Positions 36,023 through 45,536 of a stretch of 64,000 nt of DNA are shown in pieces. Both the position numbers and the translations under genes were made by a program. Source of the DNA: Chromohalobacter beijerinckii (GTDB lineage Bacteria; Pseudomonadota; Gammaproteobacteria; Pseudomonadales; Halomonadaceae); the NCBI RefSeq assembly GCF_023061185.1, contig NZ_JAKGAK010000003.1, positions 62,001-126,000 of the forward strand, read 5' to 3'. Within the stretch, counting starts at the first letter, position 1. Every line of letters starts with the position of its first letter. The notes below the pieces were generated by a model. It ran no database searches. It saw nothing but the letters and a program-made list of their open reading frames with translations, and had not been told where the DNA came from.

Positions 36023-37468
36023 CTAGAAGTCTTGGAGTGCCCGTCGGTATCCCAGATAGGCCTTGCGGCGCTCGCCTAAGCGGCTGGCCATGGCGAAGTC
36101 GCCCTGATTGCGTGCCGTCTCTTCGGCGATGTCGAGCTGTTTGATGGCGCGGTCGATATGACCGGTCAGCTGCAATTGCTCGGCGCGGGCGAGCATACCC
36201 CACAGGTTGCGGTCGCTGCGCCCGGCGGCCTCGGCGAGCAGAGAGAAGACTTGCGGATCCTCGGGATATTGATCGCTCATGCGGCGCAAGATGTCGTATG
36301 CCTGGCGTGGGTCTTGCTGCAGCAGGACCTCTGCCTCGATGAGCTGCGCTGGGCGGTAGTCCGGTTGCAACCGCAGGATCCGCTGGGCGCGGGTCAATGC
36401 CACATCGCGCTGGCCGGCGTCGAATGCCACCTGGGCTGCGCTGGCCGGCAGCATCGAAAGATCCGGCTGTGCCGCGCTTAACTGGTCGATCGCGTCGAGT
36501 GCCTGTGCAGTATGACCGTTGTGGGCATCGATCAGCGCTTGCAGGTAGCGTATCGCTACGTCAGGAGCATCATCCTGACGTAGCTGGGTCATGGCCTGGT
36601 TGGGATTGTCGCGATTGAGCGCGAGCAGGGCGCGGGCGCGAATCAGGCTGAAGGCCGTGCTATCGTGCGGTTCGGGCGAGGGCATTTGGTCGGCGCGGGC
36701 CTGGGTATCGGCGATGCGGGCTTCGGTGACCGGGTGTGTGAGCAGAAATTCCGGCGGGTTGCCGCCCTGGAGGCTGGCCAGGCGTTGCATGGCGCGGAAG
36801 AGTTCGGGCATGGCCTGCGGATCGAAGCCGGCATCGGCCAGGGCCTCCAGCCCGACGCGGTCGGCTTCCTGCTCGAAGCGCCGAGAATAGGCAAGCTGAT
36901 CCTGAATGAACGCCGCCTGCGAGCCGACCATGGTGGCCAGCCCTGCATCGCCAGCGCCGCCTGCAGCGAGGACCATGCCGACCAGCATGGCGCCCATGGT
37001 GGGTAGCTGTGTTTCTTCCACGCGCTGCATGCGGCGCGCGAAATGATGCTGTGACAGATGGCCGAGCTCGTGGGCGAGCACCGAGGCCAGCGCATCCTCG
37101 CTCTCGGTGAAGGTGAACAGGCCGCTGTTGACACCGACCACGCCACCCGGCACGGCGAAGGCATTGAGAAGTCGGCTATCGACCAGGGTGATGACAGTGT
37201 CGTCATGGACCCCCGTATGCGGTAACAGGCGTGCCACTAGTCCATGAATGTAATCCTGCGCGATGGGGTCTTGCCACTCGTCGGTCTGGGCGCGGAACTG
37301 GCGTAGCCAGGCACGCCCCAGACGGTGTTCTTCACCGCTCGAGACGGTGGCACTCGAGCCACCCAGCTCGGGAAGCCCATAATCGTTTTGTGCCACGGCA
37401 TTCGACGCGAAGGCGCAAAATGTCAGGGCGAGGCATAGGACAGGAAGCAGCGTCCAGCGACGTGGCAT
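36023..37468 (-). CDS. bepA: Periplasmic M48 metalloprotease, BepA-like
   Basis: 481 residues. Signal peptide 1-27 (ending NAVAQ), then the M48 peptidase domain with zinc motif HELGH (133-137) and downstream EQEADRVGLEAL carrying the third ligand Glu, then TPR repeats. This matches E. coli BepA (487), which assembles or degrades LptD and BAM substrates. I chose the ATG at 37468 because AGAGG is then properly spaced; the ATG six bases upstream is too close. Confidence 0.9.
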   Translation of the reverse strand: MPRRWTLLPVLCLALTFCAFASNAVAQNDYGLPELGGSSATVSSGEEHRLGRAWLRQFRAQTDEWQDPIAQDYIHGLVARLLPHTGVHDDTVITLVDSRLLNAFAVPGGVVGVNSGLFTFTESEDALASVLAHELGHLSQHHFARRMQRVEETQLPTMGAMLVGMVLAAGGAGDAGLATMVGSQAAFIQDQLAYSRRFEQEADRVGLEALADAGFDPQAMPELFRAMQRLASLQGGNPPEFLLTHPVTEARIADTQARADQMPSPEPHDSTAFSLIRARALLALNRDNPNQAMTQLRQDDAPDVAIRYLQALIDAHNGHTAQALDAIDQLSAAQPDLSMLPASAAQVAFDAGQRDVALTRAQRILRLQPDYRPAQLIEAEVLLQQDPRQAYDILRRMSDQYPEDPQVFSLLAEAAGRSDRNLWGMLARAEQLQLTGHIDRAIKQLDIAEETARNQGDFAMASRLGERRKAYLGYRRALQDF

Positions 37469-37611
37469 GGGCATCCTCTTGAATGGCGCGACGGGGCGGA
37501 TAGGCCGACGGCATGGTGCACGCCATGCTACCGTTGTCTTCGACATTGAACTGAGTGGCAAAGTGCCTTTAAATCGTTGCGTTTTCAACTACCGAACCGC
37601 TGGGGGCGCAG

Positions 37612-37863
37612 ATGGCGTTGCAACCCGATCATATGCTCGACGCACGTGGCCTGCATTGTCCTTTGCCGCTACTCAAGGCCAAACAGGCCCTGTCGACGCT
37701 CGAAGTAGGGGCATTGCTCGAGGTTCAGGCGACCGATGTAGGGTCGTGGCAGGATTTCGAGACCTTTGCCGCGCAGGGGACGCACCGGCTCGAGGCGCGC
37801 GAAGAAAGAGACGGCGTCTACTTCTATTGGCTGCGCAAGGGTGAACGAGGAAGCACGGCATGA
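37612..37863 (+). CDS. TusA/SirA-like sulfur carrier protein
   Basis: 83 residues with the CPxP motif in ARGLHCPLPLLKAKQAL, the sulfur-carrying Cys and signature of the TusA/YeeD/YedF family. It overlaps the AI-2E family gene by ATGA, a pairing seen in other gammaproteobacteria. A general role in sulfur relay is inferred; it need not be the tRNA thiolation TusA. Confidence 0.87.
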   Translation: MALQPDHMLDARGLHCPLPLLKAKQALSTLEVGALLEVQATDVGSWQDFETFAAQGTHRLEAREERDGVYFYWLRKGERGSTA

Positions 37864-38951
37864 CGATGAAAGGCCTCTTCAAGGGGTGGATGGAGCGCTA
37901 CTTCTCGGATGAGGAGGCGGTCGTCTTGCTCATCGTGCTGGTGTTGGGCTTTGCCGCCGTCATCTGCCTGGGCCGGATGCTGGCGCCATTCTTTACGGCT
38001 CTGGTGCTGGCCTTTCTCCTGGAAGGCGTGGTCGCGTGGCTAGAGCGGCGCGGCTTGCCACGTCTGCTGTCGGTACTGGTCGTGTTCCTGATCTTTTTGG
38101 GCGCATTATTGGCGCTTGCCCTGGTAATCATGCCGCTGGTCTGGAACCAGATGGTGGAACTGGTGCAGGAGGCTCCGCGCATGTTCGCCAGTGGCCAAGC
38201 ATGGCTGGATACCTTGCAGTCGCATTACCCGACCTTGATCACCCCTGATCAGGTCGAACGGTGGATCGCTACCGCCGGGCGCGAGGCGACCCAGCTCGGT
38301 CAGCGGGCGCTGACGCTGTCGCTGGCGTCGCTGGGCAATTTATTGGGAGTGATCGTCTATCTGGTATTGGTGCCGATCCTGGTGTTCTTCCTGCTCAAGG
38401 ACCGCGAGCGCCTGACACTGTTCCTGCTGTCCCTACTACCCAATAAGCGTGTCCTGATGACGCGCATCTGGCATGAGATGGACGATCAGATCGCCAACTA
38501 CATTCGCGGCAAGGCGATCGAGATCCTGATCGTGGGCGTGGTGGCCTTCATTACCTTCTGGGCGTTCGGGTTGCCTTATTCCACCTTGCTGGCACTGATC
38601 GTCGGCTTGTCAGTGCTGGTGCCGTACATCGGCGCGGCCGTGGCGACCTTGCCGGTGGCGGCCGTCGCGGGTTTTCACTTCGGCATCGGCGACCAACTCG
38701 CCTACGTACTGCTGGCCTATGCCGTGATTCAGGCGCTGGATGGCAACGTGCTGGTGCCGATCCTGTTTTCCGAGGCGGTCAACCTGCATCCGGTGTCGAT
38801 CATCCTGGCGGTGCTGTTCTTCGGCGGTATCTGGGGCTTTTGGGGCGTATTCTTCGCGATCCCGCTGGCGACCTTGATCAAAGCGCTGGTGTACGCCTGG
38901 CCGCGCGGTGTGCGCGACCCAGGCCTGCGGTCTCCCCCGGCGGAGCAGTGA
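37860..38951 (+). CDS. AI-2E family transporter / PerM-like permease
   Basis: 363 residues with about eight TM helices arranged as 2+1+5. A central extracytoplasmic segment (VEDLVQ-like helices 90-150) and FGLPYSTLLALIVGLSVLVPYIGA are typical of PerM/YhhT/TqsA proteins. Starts within the stop of the TusA-like gene. Substrate unknown; some members export AI-2 or act as Na+/H+ antiporters in halophiles. Confidence 0.88.
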   Translation: MTMKGLFKGWMERYFSDEEAVVLLIVLVLGFAAVICLGRMLAPFFTALVLAFLLEGVVAWLERRGLPRLLSVLVVFLIFLGALLALALVIMPLVWNQMVELVQEAPRMFASGQAWLDTLQSHYPTLITPDQVERWIATAGREATQLGQRALTLSLASLGNLLGVIVYLVLVPILVFFLLKDRERLTLFLLSLLPNKRVLMTRIWHEMDDQIANYIRGKAIEILIVGVVAFITFWAFGLPYSTLLALIVGLSVLVPYIGAAVATLPVAAVAGFHFGIGDQLAYVLLAYAVIQALDGNVLVPILFSEAVNLHPVSIILAVLFFGGIWGFWGVFFAIPLATLIKALVYAWPRGVRDPGLRSPPAEQ

Positions 38952-39428
38952 TCAGGGGGCCGCATTGAGTTCGCGGGCGGCGTCGAGTACCTCCTCGACG
39001 TGGCCCTTGACCTTCACCTTGCGCCATTCGCGCGCCAGTTTGCCGTCAGTGTCGATCAGGAAGGTGCTGCGTTCTATCCCCAGGTGCTCTTTACCGTAGA
39101 GTTTCTTGAGTTTGATGACATCGAAGAGTTGGCATAATGCCTCGTCCTTGTCGGAAATCAGCTCGAAATTGAACCCTTGCTTGGCCTTGAAGTTCTCATG
39201 GGCACGCAGCCCGTCTCGCGAGACACCGAGAATGACGGTATTGGCGGCCTCGAAGTCGGCCTTATGGTCACGGAAGTCGCCCCCTTCGGTGGTGCAGCCC
39301 GGGGTACTGTCCTTGGGATAGAAATAGATCACGACCTGCCGGCCACGGTAATCGGAAAGTGTGATCTGCGTATCGCCCGTTGCGGGGGCGCTGAAATCGG
39401 GTACGTGCTGGCCGATGCTGACGCTCAT
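38952..39428 (-). CDS. bcp: Thiol peroxidase of the Bcp/PrxQ type
   Basis: 158 residues from MSVSIGQHVPDFSAP with GAGGAAC upstream. The peroxidatic Cys is in YPKDSTPGCTTEGGDFRD. The usual resolving Cys five residues later is Gly here, so this is a one-Cys type or uses the Cys in EALCQLF. It reduces peroxides with thioredoxin. Its stop abuts that of the convergent AI-2E gene. Confidence 0.92.
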   Translation of the reverse strand: MSVSIGQHVPDFSAPATGDTQITLSDYRGRQVVIYFYPKDSTPGCTTEGGDFRDHKADFEAANTVILGVSRDGLRAHENFKAKQGFNFELISDKDEALCQLFDVIKLKKLYGKEHLGIERSTFLIDTDGKLAREWRKVKVKGHVEEVLDAARELNAAP

Positions 39429-39688
39429 GTAGGGTTCCTCGAGTACTGGCGTGAAAGGTGTCGTTGCCTGAACGTGGGCGGTTAAGATTACATTGCAGCC
39501 CGGCGCGCGTGTCAAAGCACGCCGCTTCTGTACAGGATGAAGCTGGCTGAGTACCATTTAACGTAGATCGACATCATGACAGGAAAGGCCGGTCCGGCGC
39601 TCGAAACGCCCGGTTGGCGATACGCGCATTTTTATCGCCCGCGCATGCCGGTGGCACGCTGGCCCGATTCACAGGAGAGCACTGCAGG

Positions 39689-40573
39689 ATGATCACAGGC
39701 AGCATCGTCGCTTTGGCGACACCGATGAAGGCCAGTGGCGATATCGACTGGGAGGCGTTGCGTCGCCTGGTGGAGTTCCATCTCGACAACGGCACCGATG
39801 CCATCGTCGCGGCGGGCACCACCGGTGAGCCGACCACCATGTCGTTCGCCGAACATTTCGACGTCATCCGCTGCGTCGTCGAGGAAGTCGACGGCCGCGT
39901 GCCGGTGATCGCCGGTACCGGCGCCAACGCAACCTCGGAAGCCGTCGAGCTGGCGCGTTACGCACGCGAAGTAGGCGCGGACCTCTGCTTGTCGGTGGCC
40001 CCTTACTACAACAAGCCCACCCAGGAAGGGCTTTACCAGCATTTCAAGGCTGTCGCCGAGGGCGGCGGGTTGCCGGTCATTCTCTACAACGTGCCTGGCC
40101 GTACCTGCTCGGATATCTACAACGAGACCGTGTTCCGTCTCGCCGAGGTCGAGAACATCGTCGGACTCAAGGATGCCACCGGCAATCTCGAGCGTGCCGA
40201 GGAGTTGGTCGAGCGTCTCAAGGACACCGACTTCGCGCTTTATTCCGGCGACGATCCCACGGCGTGCGATTTCATGCTGATGGGTGGCCATGGCGATATC
40301 TCGGTGTGCGCCAACGTCGCGCCGCGCGCCATGCATGAGTTGTGTGAAGCCGCCGTTGCCGGCGATACCGAAAGAGCGCATCAGATCAATTCACGCCTCA
40401 TGTCGCTGCATACTGCGCTGGGCGTCGAGGCTAACCCGATTCCGGTGAAGTGGGCGCTCAACCGCATGGGGCTGGCGGAGCAGGGCATCCGCCTGCCGAT
40501 GACGTGGCTCTCCGACAAGTATCATTCCACGGTGAGTGAAGCGCTGCAGCTCGCGGGCGTGACCGAAGGCTGA
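39689..40573 (+). CDS. dapA: 4-hydroxy-tetrahydrodipicolinate synthase
   Basis: 294 residues from [13 protein letters not shown]. It condenses pyruvate and aspartate semialdehyde in lysine and diaminopimelate synthesis. Signatures: [13 protein letters not shown], the Tyr/GxxxY region [17 protein letters not shown] and the Schiff-base Lys in [11 protein letters not shown]. Followed by bamC as in many gammaproteobacteria. The 25-codon upstream extension is not conserved. Confidence 0.96.
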   Translation: MITGSIVALATPMKASGDIDWEALRRLVEFHLDNGTDAIVAAGTTGEPTTMSFAEHFDVIRCVVEEVDGRVPVIAGTGANATSEAVELARYAREVGADLCLSVAPYYNKPTQEGLYQHFKAVAEGGGLPVILYNVPGRTCSDIYNETVFRLAEVENIVGLKDATGNLERAEELVERLKDTDFALYSGDDPTACDFMLMGGHGDISVCANVAPRAMHELCEAAVAGDTERAHQINSRLMSLHTALGVEANPIPVKWALNRMGLAEQGIRLPMTWLSDKYHSTVSEALQLAGVTEG

Positions 40574-40662
40574 CCAACCGTCGAGAAGCGTTGAGGAGCC
40601 GGACGTTTATTGGCGTTAGCGGTACTCCTCGACGCCGATCAACGCATAAAGAAGGTGTATGC

Positions 40663-41613
40663 ATGAAACCCGTCCTTAAATGGATGCCGCTGATCATCGG
40701 CGCCACTCTGATCGTAAGTGGCTGTGGCCGTTCCGGTTATTATTACGACCGCAACGCTGAATACGCCGATGCCGAGATGGTCGAGCCGGTGACGCTGCCG
40801 GATTCGCGCGACTCGTCACGGTACCAGAACGCCATGCCGGTGCCCGATGCCGAGAGTGATTTCGCGGCCACGGACGAAGACTTCGACGTACCGCGCCCAC
40901 GCCCGTTGGCCTCTAGCCAGGAAGCCGAGGCGGCCTTCGTCGAATCCCGCGAGGCCGGCGACGAGCGTTGGTTAGTCGTCAATGCTGCTCCGGGGGGTGT
41001 CTGGCCGATGTTGCAGGGATTCGCATCTGCGCAGGGCACCAATGTCGAAAATGCCGATGTTGATAATGGACGTCTCGAGACCGGCCTGGGGACGTTGAGT
41101 GTCCGGCAGGGGTTGCGTGATGGCTCCAGCGAAGTGCGTTGTGAAGGCAGCAGCAACGAAGCTCGGTGCCTCGAAGCGTTGCAGCGCTATCTGAGCGACA
41201 ACGTCGGTGACCAGGAAGGCGTGTCTCTGGCAGCGCAACCGCTGGCGAGCAATGAGCGCGTGCGCTTGTCGAACCACGATGGTGAGTGGCAGCTCGAACT
41301 GGCGCTGAATCTTGAGCGTGCCTGGCCGGAGCTGCGTTATCAGTTGGAGAACAACTTCGAGGACGAACGGGGCGCCCTGGTCGACCAGAACCGTAGTGCC
41401 GGTCAGTTCGTAATCGACTACACCGCCCGCGATGATGATTCCGGCTGGTTCGACTGGTTCGGCGGTGACGATGCAACCCAGCGCTATCGTCTCAATGTCA
41501 GCGCCAACGCTCGTGACACCACGCAGGTGCGTGTCAGTGACGAAGACGGCGGCTCAGTGGATTCGGGCGATGCCCGTGAAGTGCTCGACGCCGTGGCGGC
41601 GACCTTGCGCTGA
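40663..41613 (+). CDS. bamC: Outer membrane protein assembly factor BamC
   Basis: 316 residues. Lipoprotein signal with lipobox LIVSGC (Cys about 21), then an unstructured N-terminal segment and two helix-grip domains (WLVVNAAPGGVWPMLQGF, WQLELALNLERAWPEL). It is the BamC/NlpB component of the outer-membrane beta-barrel assembly machine. GAAGG lies before the ATG and the gene is 90 bp after dapA. Confidence 0.9.
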   Translation: MKPVLKWMPLIIGATLIVSGCGRSGYYYDRNAEYADAEMVEPVTLPDSRDSSRYQNAMPVPDAESDFAATDEDFDVPRPRPLASSQEAEAAFVESREAGDERWLVVNAAPGGVWPMLQGFASAQGTNVENADVDNGRLETGLGTLSVRQGLRDGSSEVRCEGSSNEARCLEALQRYLSDNVGDQEGVSLAAQPLASNERVRLSNHDGEWQLELALNLERAWPELRYQLENNFEDERGALVDQNRSAGQFVIDYTARDDDSGWFDWFGGDDATQRYRLNVSANARDTTQVRVSDEDGGSVDSGDAREVLDAVAATLR

Positions 41614-41614
41614 G

Positions 41615-42418
41615 ATGCCGGTTGGCATGACAGATCAGCCTCAGGCGTCGTCGGTCCTGCGTTTCGCATCGCTGGGTAGCGGCAGCAAGGGTAACGCCAC
41701 CCTGGTCAGCGACGGTGAAACGCACGTGCTGGTGGATTGCGGTTTTGGCATGCGCGAGGCGGAGCGCCGTCTCGCGCAGTTCGGTCTGCATCCCCGCCAG
41801 CTCGACGCCGTGCTTCTCACTCATGAGCATGGCGATCACATTCGTGGCGTGGGGCCCTTGGCCCGGCGTTACGCGATACCGGTCTACTTGACCGCTGGCA
41901 CCTGGTTGTCGGGGCGTCTGGGCGAAGTACCGCGCCATGAGTGGGTGGTGCCTCAGTCACGCTTCGCGATCAAGGGGCTGGAGATCGAGCCGGTGACGGT
42001 GCCGCATGATGCACGCGAGCCAGTGCAGTTCCGGTTTCGCGCCCATGGTCGCCATTTGGGCGTACTTACCGACCTCGGCCATCCCAGTGAACATGTCATC
42101 GATGCGTTCCGGGGCTGTGATGCGTTGATTCTCGAGTGCAATCACGATCGCCACATGCTCGATGTCGGCCCCTACCCGCCGCGCCTCAAACGGCGAGTAG
42201 GCGGTCACTGGGGGCACTTGGCCAATGTCCAGGCCGCTGAGCTCTTGACGCGGCTGGGGCTGGATCGCCTGCAGCGTATCGTGTGTTCGCATATCTCTGA
42301 AGAGAACAATCGCCCCGAACTGGCGCTGGAGGCGTTGACGCCGTTGTTGTCCGGCGATGAGTCGCGGCTGCTGGTATCGGCGCAGGAACACGGTTTCGCC
42401 TGGCAGAGCATCGCGTGA
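41615..42418 (+). CDS. MBL fold metallo-hydrolase (VicX/YycJ-like)
   Basis: 267 residues. The metallo-beta-lactamase motif LLTHEHGDHIRG, later DLGH and LECNHDRHML, and a C-terminal HISEENN motif match the YycJ/VicX group of DNA-processing exonuclease-like MBL proteins. It begins one base after the bamC stop; an alternative ATG is at 41627. Located between bamC and purC, a conserved context. Confidence 0.88.
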   Translation: MPVGMTDQPQASSVLRFASLGSGSKGNATLVSDGETHVLVDCGFGMREAERRLAQFGLHPRQLDAVLLTHEHGDHIRGVGPLARRYAIPVYLTAGTWLSGRLGEVPRHEWVVPQSRFAIKGLEIEPVTVPHDAREPVQFRFRAHGRHLGVLTDLGHPSEHVIDAFRGCDALILECNHDRHMLDVGPYPPRLKRRVGGHWGHLANVQAAELLTRLGLDRLQRIVCSHISEENNRPELALEALTPLLSGDESRLLVSAQEHGFAWQSIA

Positions 42419-42551
42419 GTCGAGACCGTGCGTCGTTGGAAGTGTTTGGCAGTATAGAGACGCCTTGAATAGCCTTTGAATACGTCGCGGGTCGTGCGAT
42501 CCGCGCTCAGACAAGAGCCAGAGGCCCCGCGTGGGCCATTGTGGAGACCCC

Positions 42552-43262
42552 ATGGAAAAACGTGACGAGCTGTACGCGGGCAAGGCCAAGTCCGTCTACC
42601 GCACCGATGATCCGCAGCGTTTGATCCTGCACTTCCGCGACGACACCAGCGCCTTCGATGGCAAGAAGAAGGAGTCGCTGGCGCGCAAGGGCACGGTCAA
42701 CAATAAGTTCAATGCCTTCATCATGGAAAAGCTCCAGGCGGCGGGCATTCCCACGCATTTCGAGACGCTGCTCTCCGACGACGAATGTGTGGTCAAGAAC
42801 CTTGAGATGATTCCCGTCGAGTGCGTGGTGCGCAATGTCGCCGCGGGTGGGCTGGTACGCCGTCTCGGCGTCGAGGAAGGTCAGGCGCTGACGCCGCCGA
42901 CCTTTGAGTTGTTCCTCAAGGACGACGCCAATGGCGACCCGATGATCAACGAGTCGCTGGCCGAGACGTTCGGCTGGGCGACGCCTGAACAACTGGCGAC
43001 CATGAAAACGTTGACCTTCCAGGTCAATGACGTCCTCAAGCAGCTGTTTCTCGACGGCGATATGCTGCTGGTCGATTACAAGCTCGAGTTCGGTTTGTTC
43101 GACGGCCAGGTGACGCTGGGCGACGAGTTTTCGCCGGACGGCTGCCGCCTGTGGGACGCTAACACCCGCGAGAAGATGGACAAGGACCGCTTCCGCCAGG
43201 GGCTGGGCGGTGTCATCGAAGCCTATGAAGAAGTCGGGCGGCGGATCGGCATCACCTTCTGA
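42552..43262 (+). CDS. purC: Phosphoribosylaminoimidazole-succinocarboxamide synthase
   Basis: 236 residues (E. coli 237) from [16 protein letters not shown]. Family signatures: [29 protein letters not shown] and [10 protein letters not shown] with GEIS-like [12 protein letters not shown]. It ligates aspartate to CAIR in de novo purine synthesis. GTGGAG precedes the ATG. Confidence 0.97.
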   Translation: MEKRDELYAGKAKSVYRTDDPQRLILHFRDDTSAFDGKKKESLARKGTVNNKFNAFIMEKLQAAGIPTHFETLLSDDECVVKNLEMIPVECVVRNVAAGGLVRRLGVEEGQALTPPTFELFLKDDANGDPMINESLAETFGWATPEQLATMKTLTFQVNDVLKQLFLDGDMLLVDYKLEFGLFDGQVTLGDEFSPDGCRLWDANTREKMDKDRFRQGLGGVIEAYEEVGRRIGITF

Positions 43263-43287
43263 TTGCCGCGCATTGTCGACTTATGCC

Positions 43288-43313
43288 AGCGGGGCGCCCA
43301 CGGGCGCCCCGCT
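43288..43313. terminator. Terminator between convergent purC and trmO
   Basis: Twelve-base complementary arms AGCGGGGCGCCC/GGGCGCCCCGCT around a 2-nt centre, lying between the stops of purC and trmO. Very stable hairpin, probably bidirectional; no strong U-tract. Confidence 0.7.
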
Positions 43314-43318
43314 GTCGT

Positions 43319-44077
43319 TCACGCGGGGGAAGACGCCACGACGATGTCTTCCACATGCATCGCGTCGATGCCGTTGGACGCACTCGGATGAAAGCGCACG
43401 TCCACATCGCGCAGGCGCACGCCATAGCGGCGCTCGGACGTGTTACGTGCGTTCTTGTGGTACGCGGGGCGCGGGTCCTGGGCCAATACCTGGCGTATCA
43501 GGTTGCGTAGCGAATCGCTGTCGTCGCGCGCTAACAGGGCCGTCTCGGCGGCGGCCGAGAACGTCACCGGTAGCGACGGCGGGGGCGCGGGGGCGAAGCC
43601 ACTGCGTGCCTCGGGGAGCGCTTCGGCCCAGGCCAGATAGGGTTTGATGTCGAGCACCGGCGTGCCGTCGACGAGATCGTGCCCGCGCAGGTGAAGCGTC
43701 ACGCCGTGGTGCGTCTCGATCTTCACTAGCTCGACCAGCGACAGCCCCAGGCGGTTGGGGCGATGGGTGCTGCGCGTGGCGAAAACGCCGTGCTTGGCAT
43801 TGCCACCTAGACGCGGCGGGCGCACCAGCGGCGTCCAGCGCGTGGGGCTTTGGTGGAAGACGAAGGTCAGCCAAAGATGGCTGAACGCGTCCAGGCCGCG
43901 CACAGTGAGCGGATCGTCGAATGGTGGCGCAAGCGTTAGCGTCGCCCGCGCGGCACTGGCCAGTCCCGGTTGGCGTGGAATGCCGAACTTGTCCGGGTAG
44001 TCGCTGGCGATACGTCCGATGGGCGTGAGCGTGAAAGCCGTCGACGCCTCGGAATAAGGAAAATCATAGTCGGTCAT
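43319..44077 (-). CDS. trmO: tRNA (t6A37) N6-methyltransferase TrmO-like
   Basis: 252 residues from MTDYDFPYSEAST. The TsaA/VirR-like barrel domain shows FTLTPIGRIASDYPDKFGIPRQPG, RSTHRPNRLGLSLVEL and VDGTPVLDIKPYL, which match E. coli TrmO (YaeB). It methylates t6A at position 37 of certain threonine tRNAs using SAM. Upstream open frame (to 44221) has no homology. Confidence 0.9.
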   Translation of the reverse strand: MTDYDFPYSEASTAFTLTPIGRIASDYPDKFGIPRQPGLASAARATLTLAPPFDDPLTVRGLDAFSHLWLTFVFHQSPTRWTPLVRPPRLGGNAKHGVFATRSTHRPNRLGLSLVELVKIETHHGVTLHLRGHDLVDGTPVLDIKPYLAWAEALPEARSGFAPAPPPSLPVTFSAAAETALLARDDSDSLRNLIRQVLAQDPRPAYHKNARNTSERRYGVRLRDVDVRFHPSASNGIDAMHVEDIVVASSPA

Positions 44078-44223
44078 CGTGGCATTATGCCCAATGCTGT
44101 CCCGTGCAGCGAGACATGCTGGCGTGGCATGCAGGCCTTGTGTAGGCTGCGCGATGCCCATCACCATGGTGGTCCGGGCGCTCGCGGAGCGTCCGCCAGG
44201 CATGCCATTTCCAGGAGGCAACG

Positions 44224-44703
44224 GTGACCGAACGAATCGTCTATCGCGAGGCTACGCCGCGTGATGCCGCCGATCAGGCGGAAGTGTTTCACCATGCCGT
44301 GATGCAGGGTGCCGCCGGTTATTACACGCTGGCGCAACGCGAGGCGTGGACCATGGCTTTGCCACGCGATGCCGAGGCCTGGGCGGCGCGCCAGGTGCTC
44401 TATCCCACGTTGGTGGCGGTCTGCGATGGGCGCTGCGTGGGATTCTGCGAGCTCGACCCCGGAGAAGGGCGCATCGAAACGCTTTATGTGTGGCCCTCGC
44501 TGGCCGGTCGAGGGATGGGCGGCCGCTTGCTGGAGCACGCCGAAGAGGAGATGCGTCAGCGTGGCGTGGCGTGCATGCGAATCGAGGCCAGCCTGGTGCT
44601 GGCGGATGCTCTGGTACGCCGTGACTGGCGTCACGAGGGGGAAGACTGGGTCGAGCGTGCCGGTGAGCGAATGCCCCGTGTTCGGCTCAGCAAGGCACTC
44701 TAA
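44224..44703 (+). CDS. GNAT family N-acetyltransferase
   Basis: 159 residues from a GTG with AGGAGG upstream. GNAT fold: IETLYVWPSLAGRGMGGRLL with the acetyl-CoA P-loop RGMGGR. It is a small stand-alone acetyltransferase; substrate unknown. Immediately followed by a 20-bp tandem repeat. Confidence 0.88.
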   Translation: MTERIVYREATPRDAADQAEVFHHAVMQGAAGYYTLAQREAWTMALPRDAEAWAARQVLYPTLVAVCDGRCVGFCELDPGEGRIETLYVWPSLAGRGMGGRLLEHAEEEMRQRGVACMRIEASLVLADALVRRDWRHEGEDWVERAGERMPRVRLSKAL

Positions 44704-44713
44704 GCTTTTTGTT

Positions 44714-44788
44714 AAAAGCCGGCGTGTCTGATGAAAAGCCGGTGGGTCTGATGAGAAGTCGGTGGGTCTGATGAAAAGTCGGCGGGTC
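44714..44788. repeat. 20-bp tandem repeat, 3.75 copies
   Basis: Units begin at 44714, 44734, 44754 and 44774 and read roughly AAAAGCCGGTGGGTCTGATG with few substitutions. They lie in the 92-bp gap between convergent GNAT and methyltransferase genes, just before the latter's stop. Confidence 0.9.
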
Positions 44789-44795
44789 GCTCCGA

Positions 44796-45413
44796 TTACG
44801 CCTTGCGGGCCAGCAGGGCGCGGAACAGCGAGCCCATCATCACCGGCGTGTCGTGTTCGACGATGAAGCCGGCGCCTTCCAGGAGCGGCCGTGCCTGACG
44901 CGTGATGTCGGTGGCCAGAAAGGAGGTCACCATATTGACCAGGCGCCTGCCCAGGCCGGCGGGGCGCGCATCGCTCTGGAACTTGTCCATCACGCACAAT
45001 TGGCCGTCTTCCGCCAACACGCGGTGTGCCTCGCTCAGCCCGGCCTTGGGGTCGGGCATGACGGCGACGATCAAGTGCATCACGACCACATCGAAATGCG
45101 CATCGGGATAGGCCAGTCGCGCGGCATCCATCGTCGCGGCGATGACGTCCAGCCCGTGGCGATCGGCACGCGCCTCGAGACGCGCGATCATCACCGGCGA
45201 GATATCGATAGCATGCACTTCGATGTCGCGTGGCAGGCAGGGCAAATCGAGCCCCGTACCGGCGCCCACCAGCAGAACGCGCTGGCCCTGCCGCCAATGC
45301 ACGGCCTCCAGCGCGAGGCGGCGCGCGCGTCGGAACGTCCGTGCGGCCACCAAGTCGTAGACCGGTGCGTAAAGCGAATAGCGCAGTCGGTTCCAGGCGG
45401 TCGTGTTGAGCAT
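44796..45413 (-). CDS. Class I SAM methyltransferase (PmtA/UbiE-like)
   Basis: 205 residues from MLNTTAWNRLRYSLYAPVYD, with GGAG nine bases upstream. The SAM-binding motif is VLLVGAGTGLDLPCLP and the post-motif IDISPVMIARLEARA. The opening resembles phospholipid N-methyltransferases of the PmtA/UbiE type, suggesting phosphatidylethanolamine or a quinone as substrate, which is only a guess. A start eight codons upstream is also open. Confidence 0.83.
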   Translation of the reverse strand: MLNTTAWNRLRYSLYAPVYDLVAARTFRRARRLALEAVHWRQGQRVLLVGAGTGLDLPCLPRDIEVHAIDISPVMIARLEARADRHGLDVIAATMDAARLAYPDAHFDVVVMHLIVAVMPDPKAGLSEAHRVLAEDGQLCVMDKFQSDARPAGLGRRLVNMVTSFLATDITRQARPLLEGAGFIVEHDTPVMMGSLFRALLARKA

Positions 45414-45536
45414 GACATGGCGCTCCGGCAAGGGCATAACGCCGTCTTAGCACGTTGCCGACGAGGCGTCCATGTAGAGATGGGGTCGTGACACGATGGC
45501 AACACGGCCCGGGGATGCCGGGCCGTGCGAGTGCGG

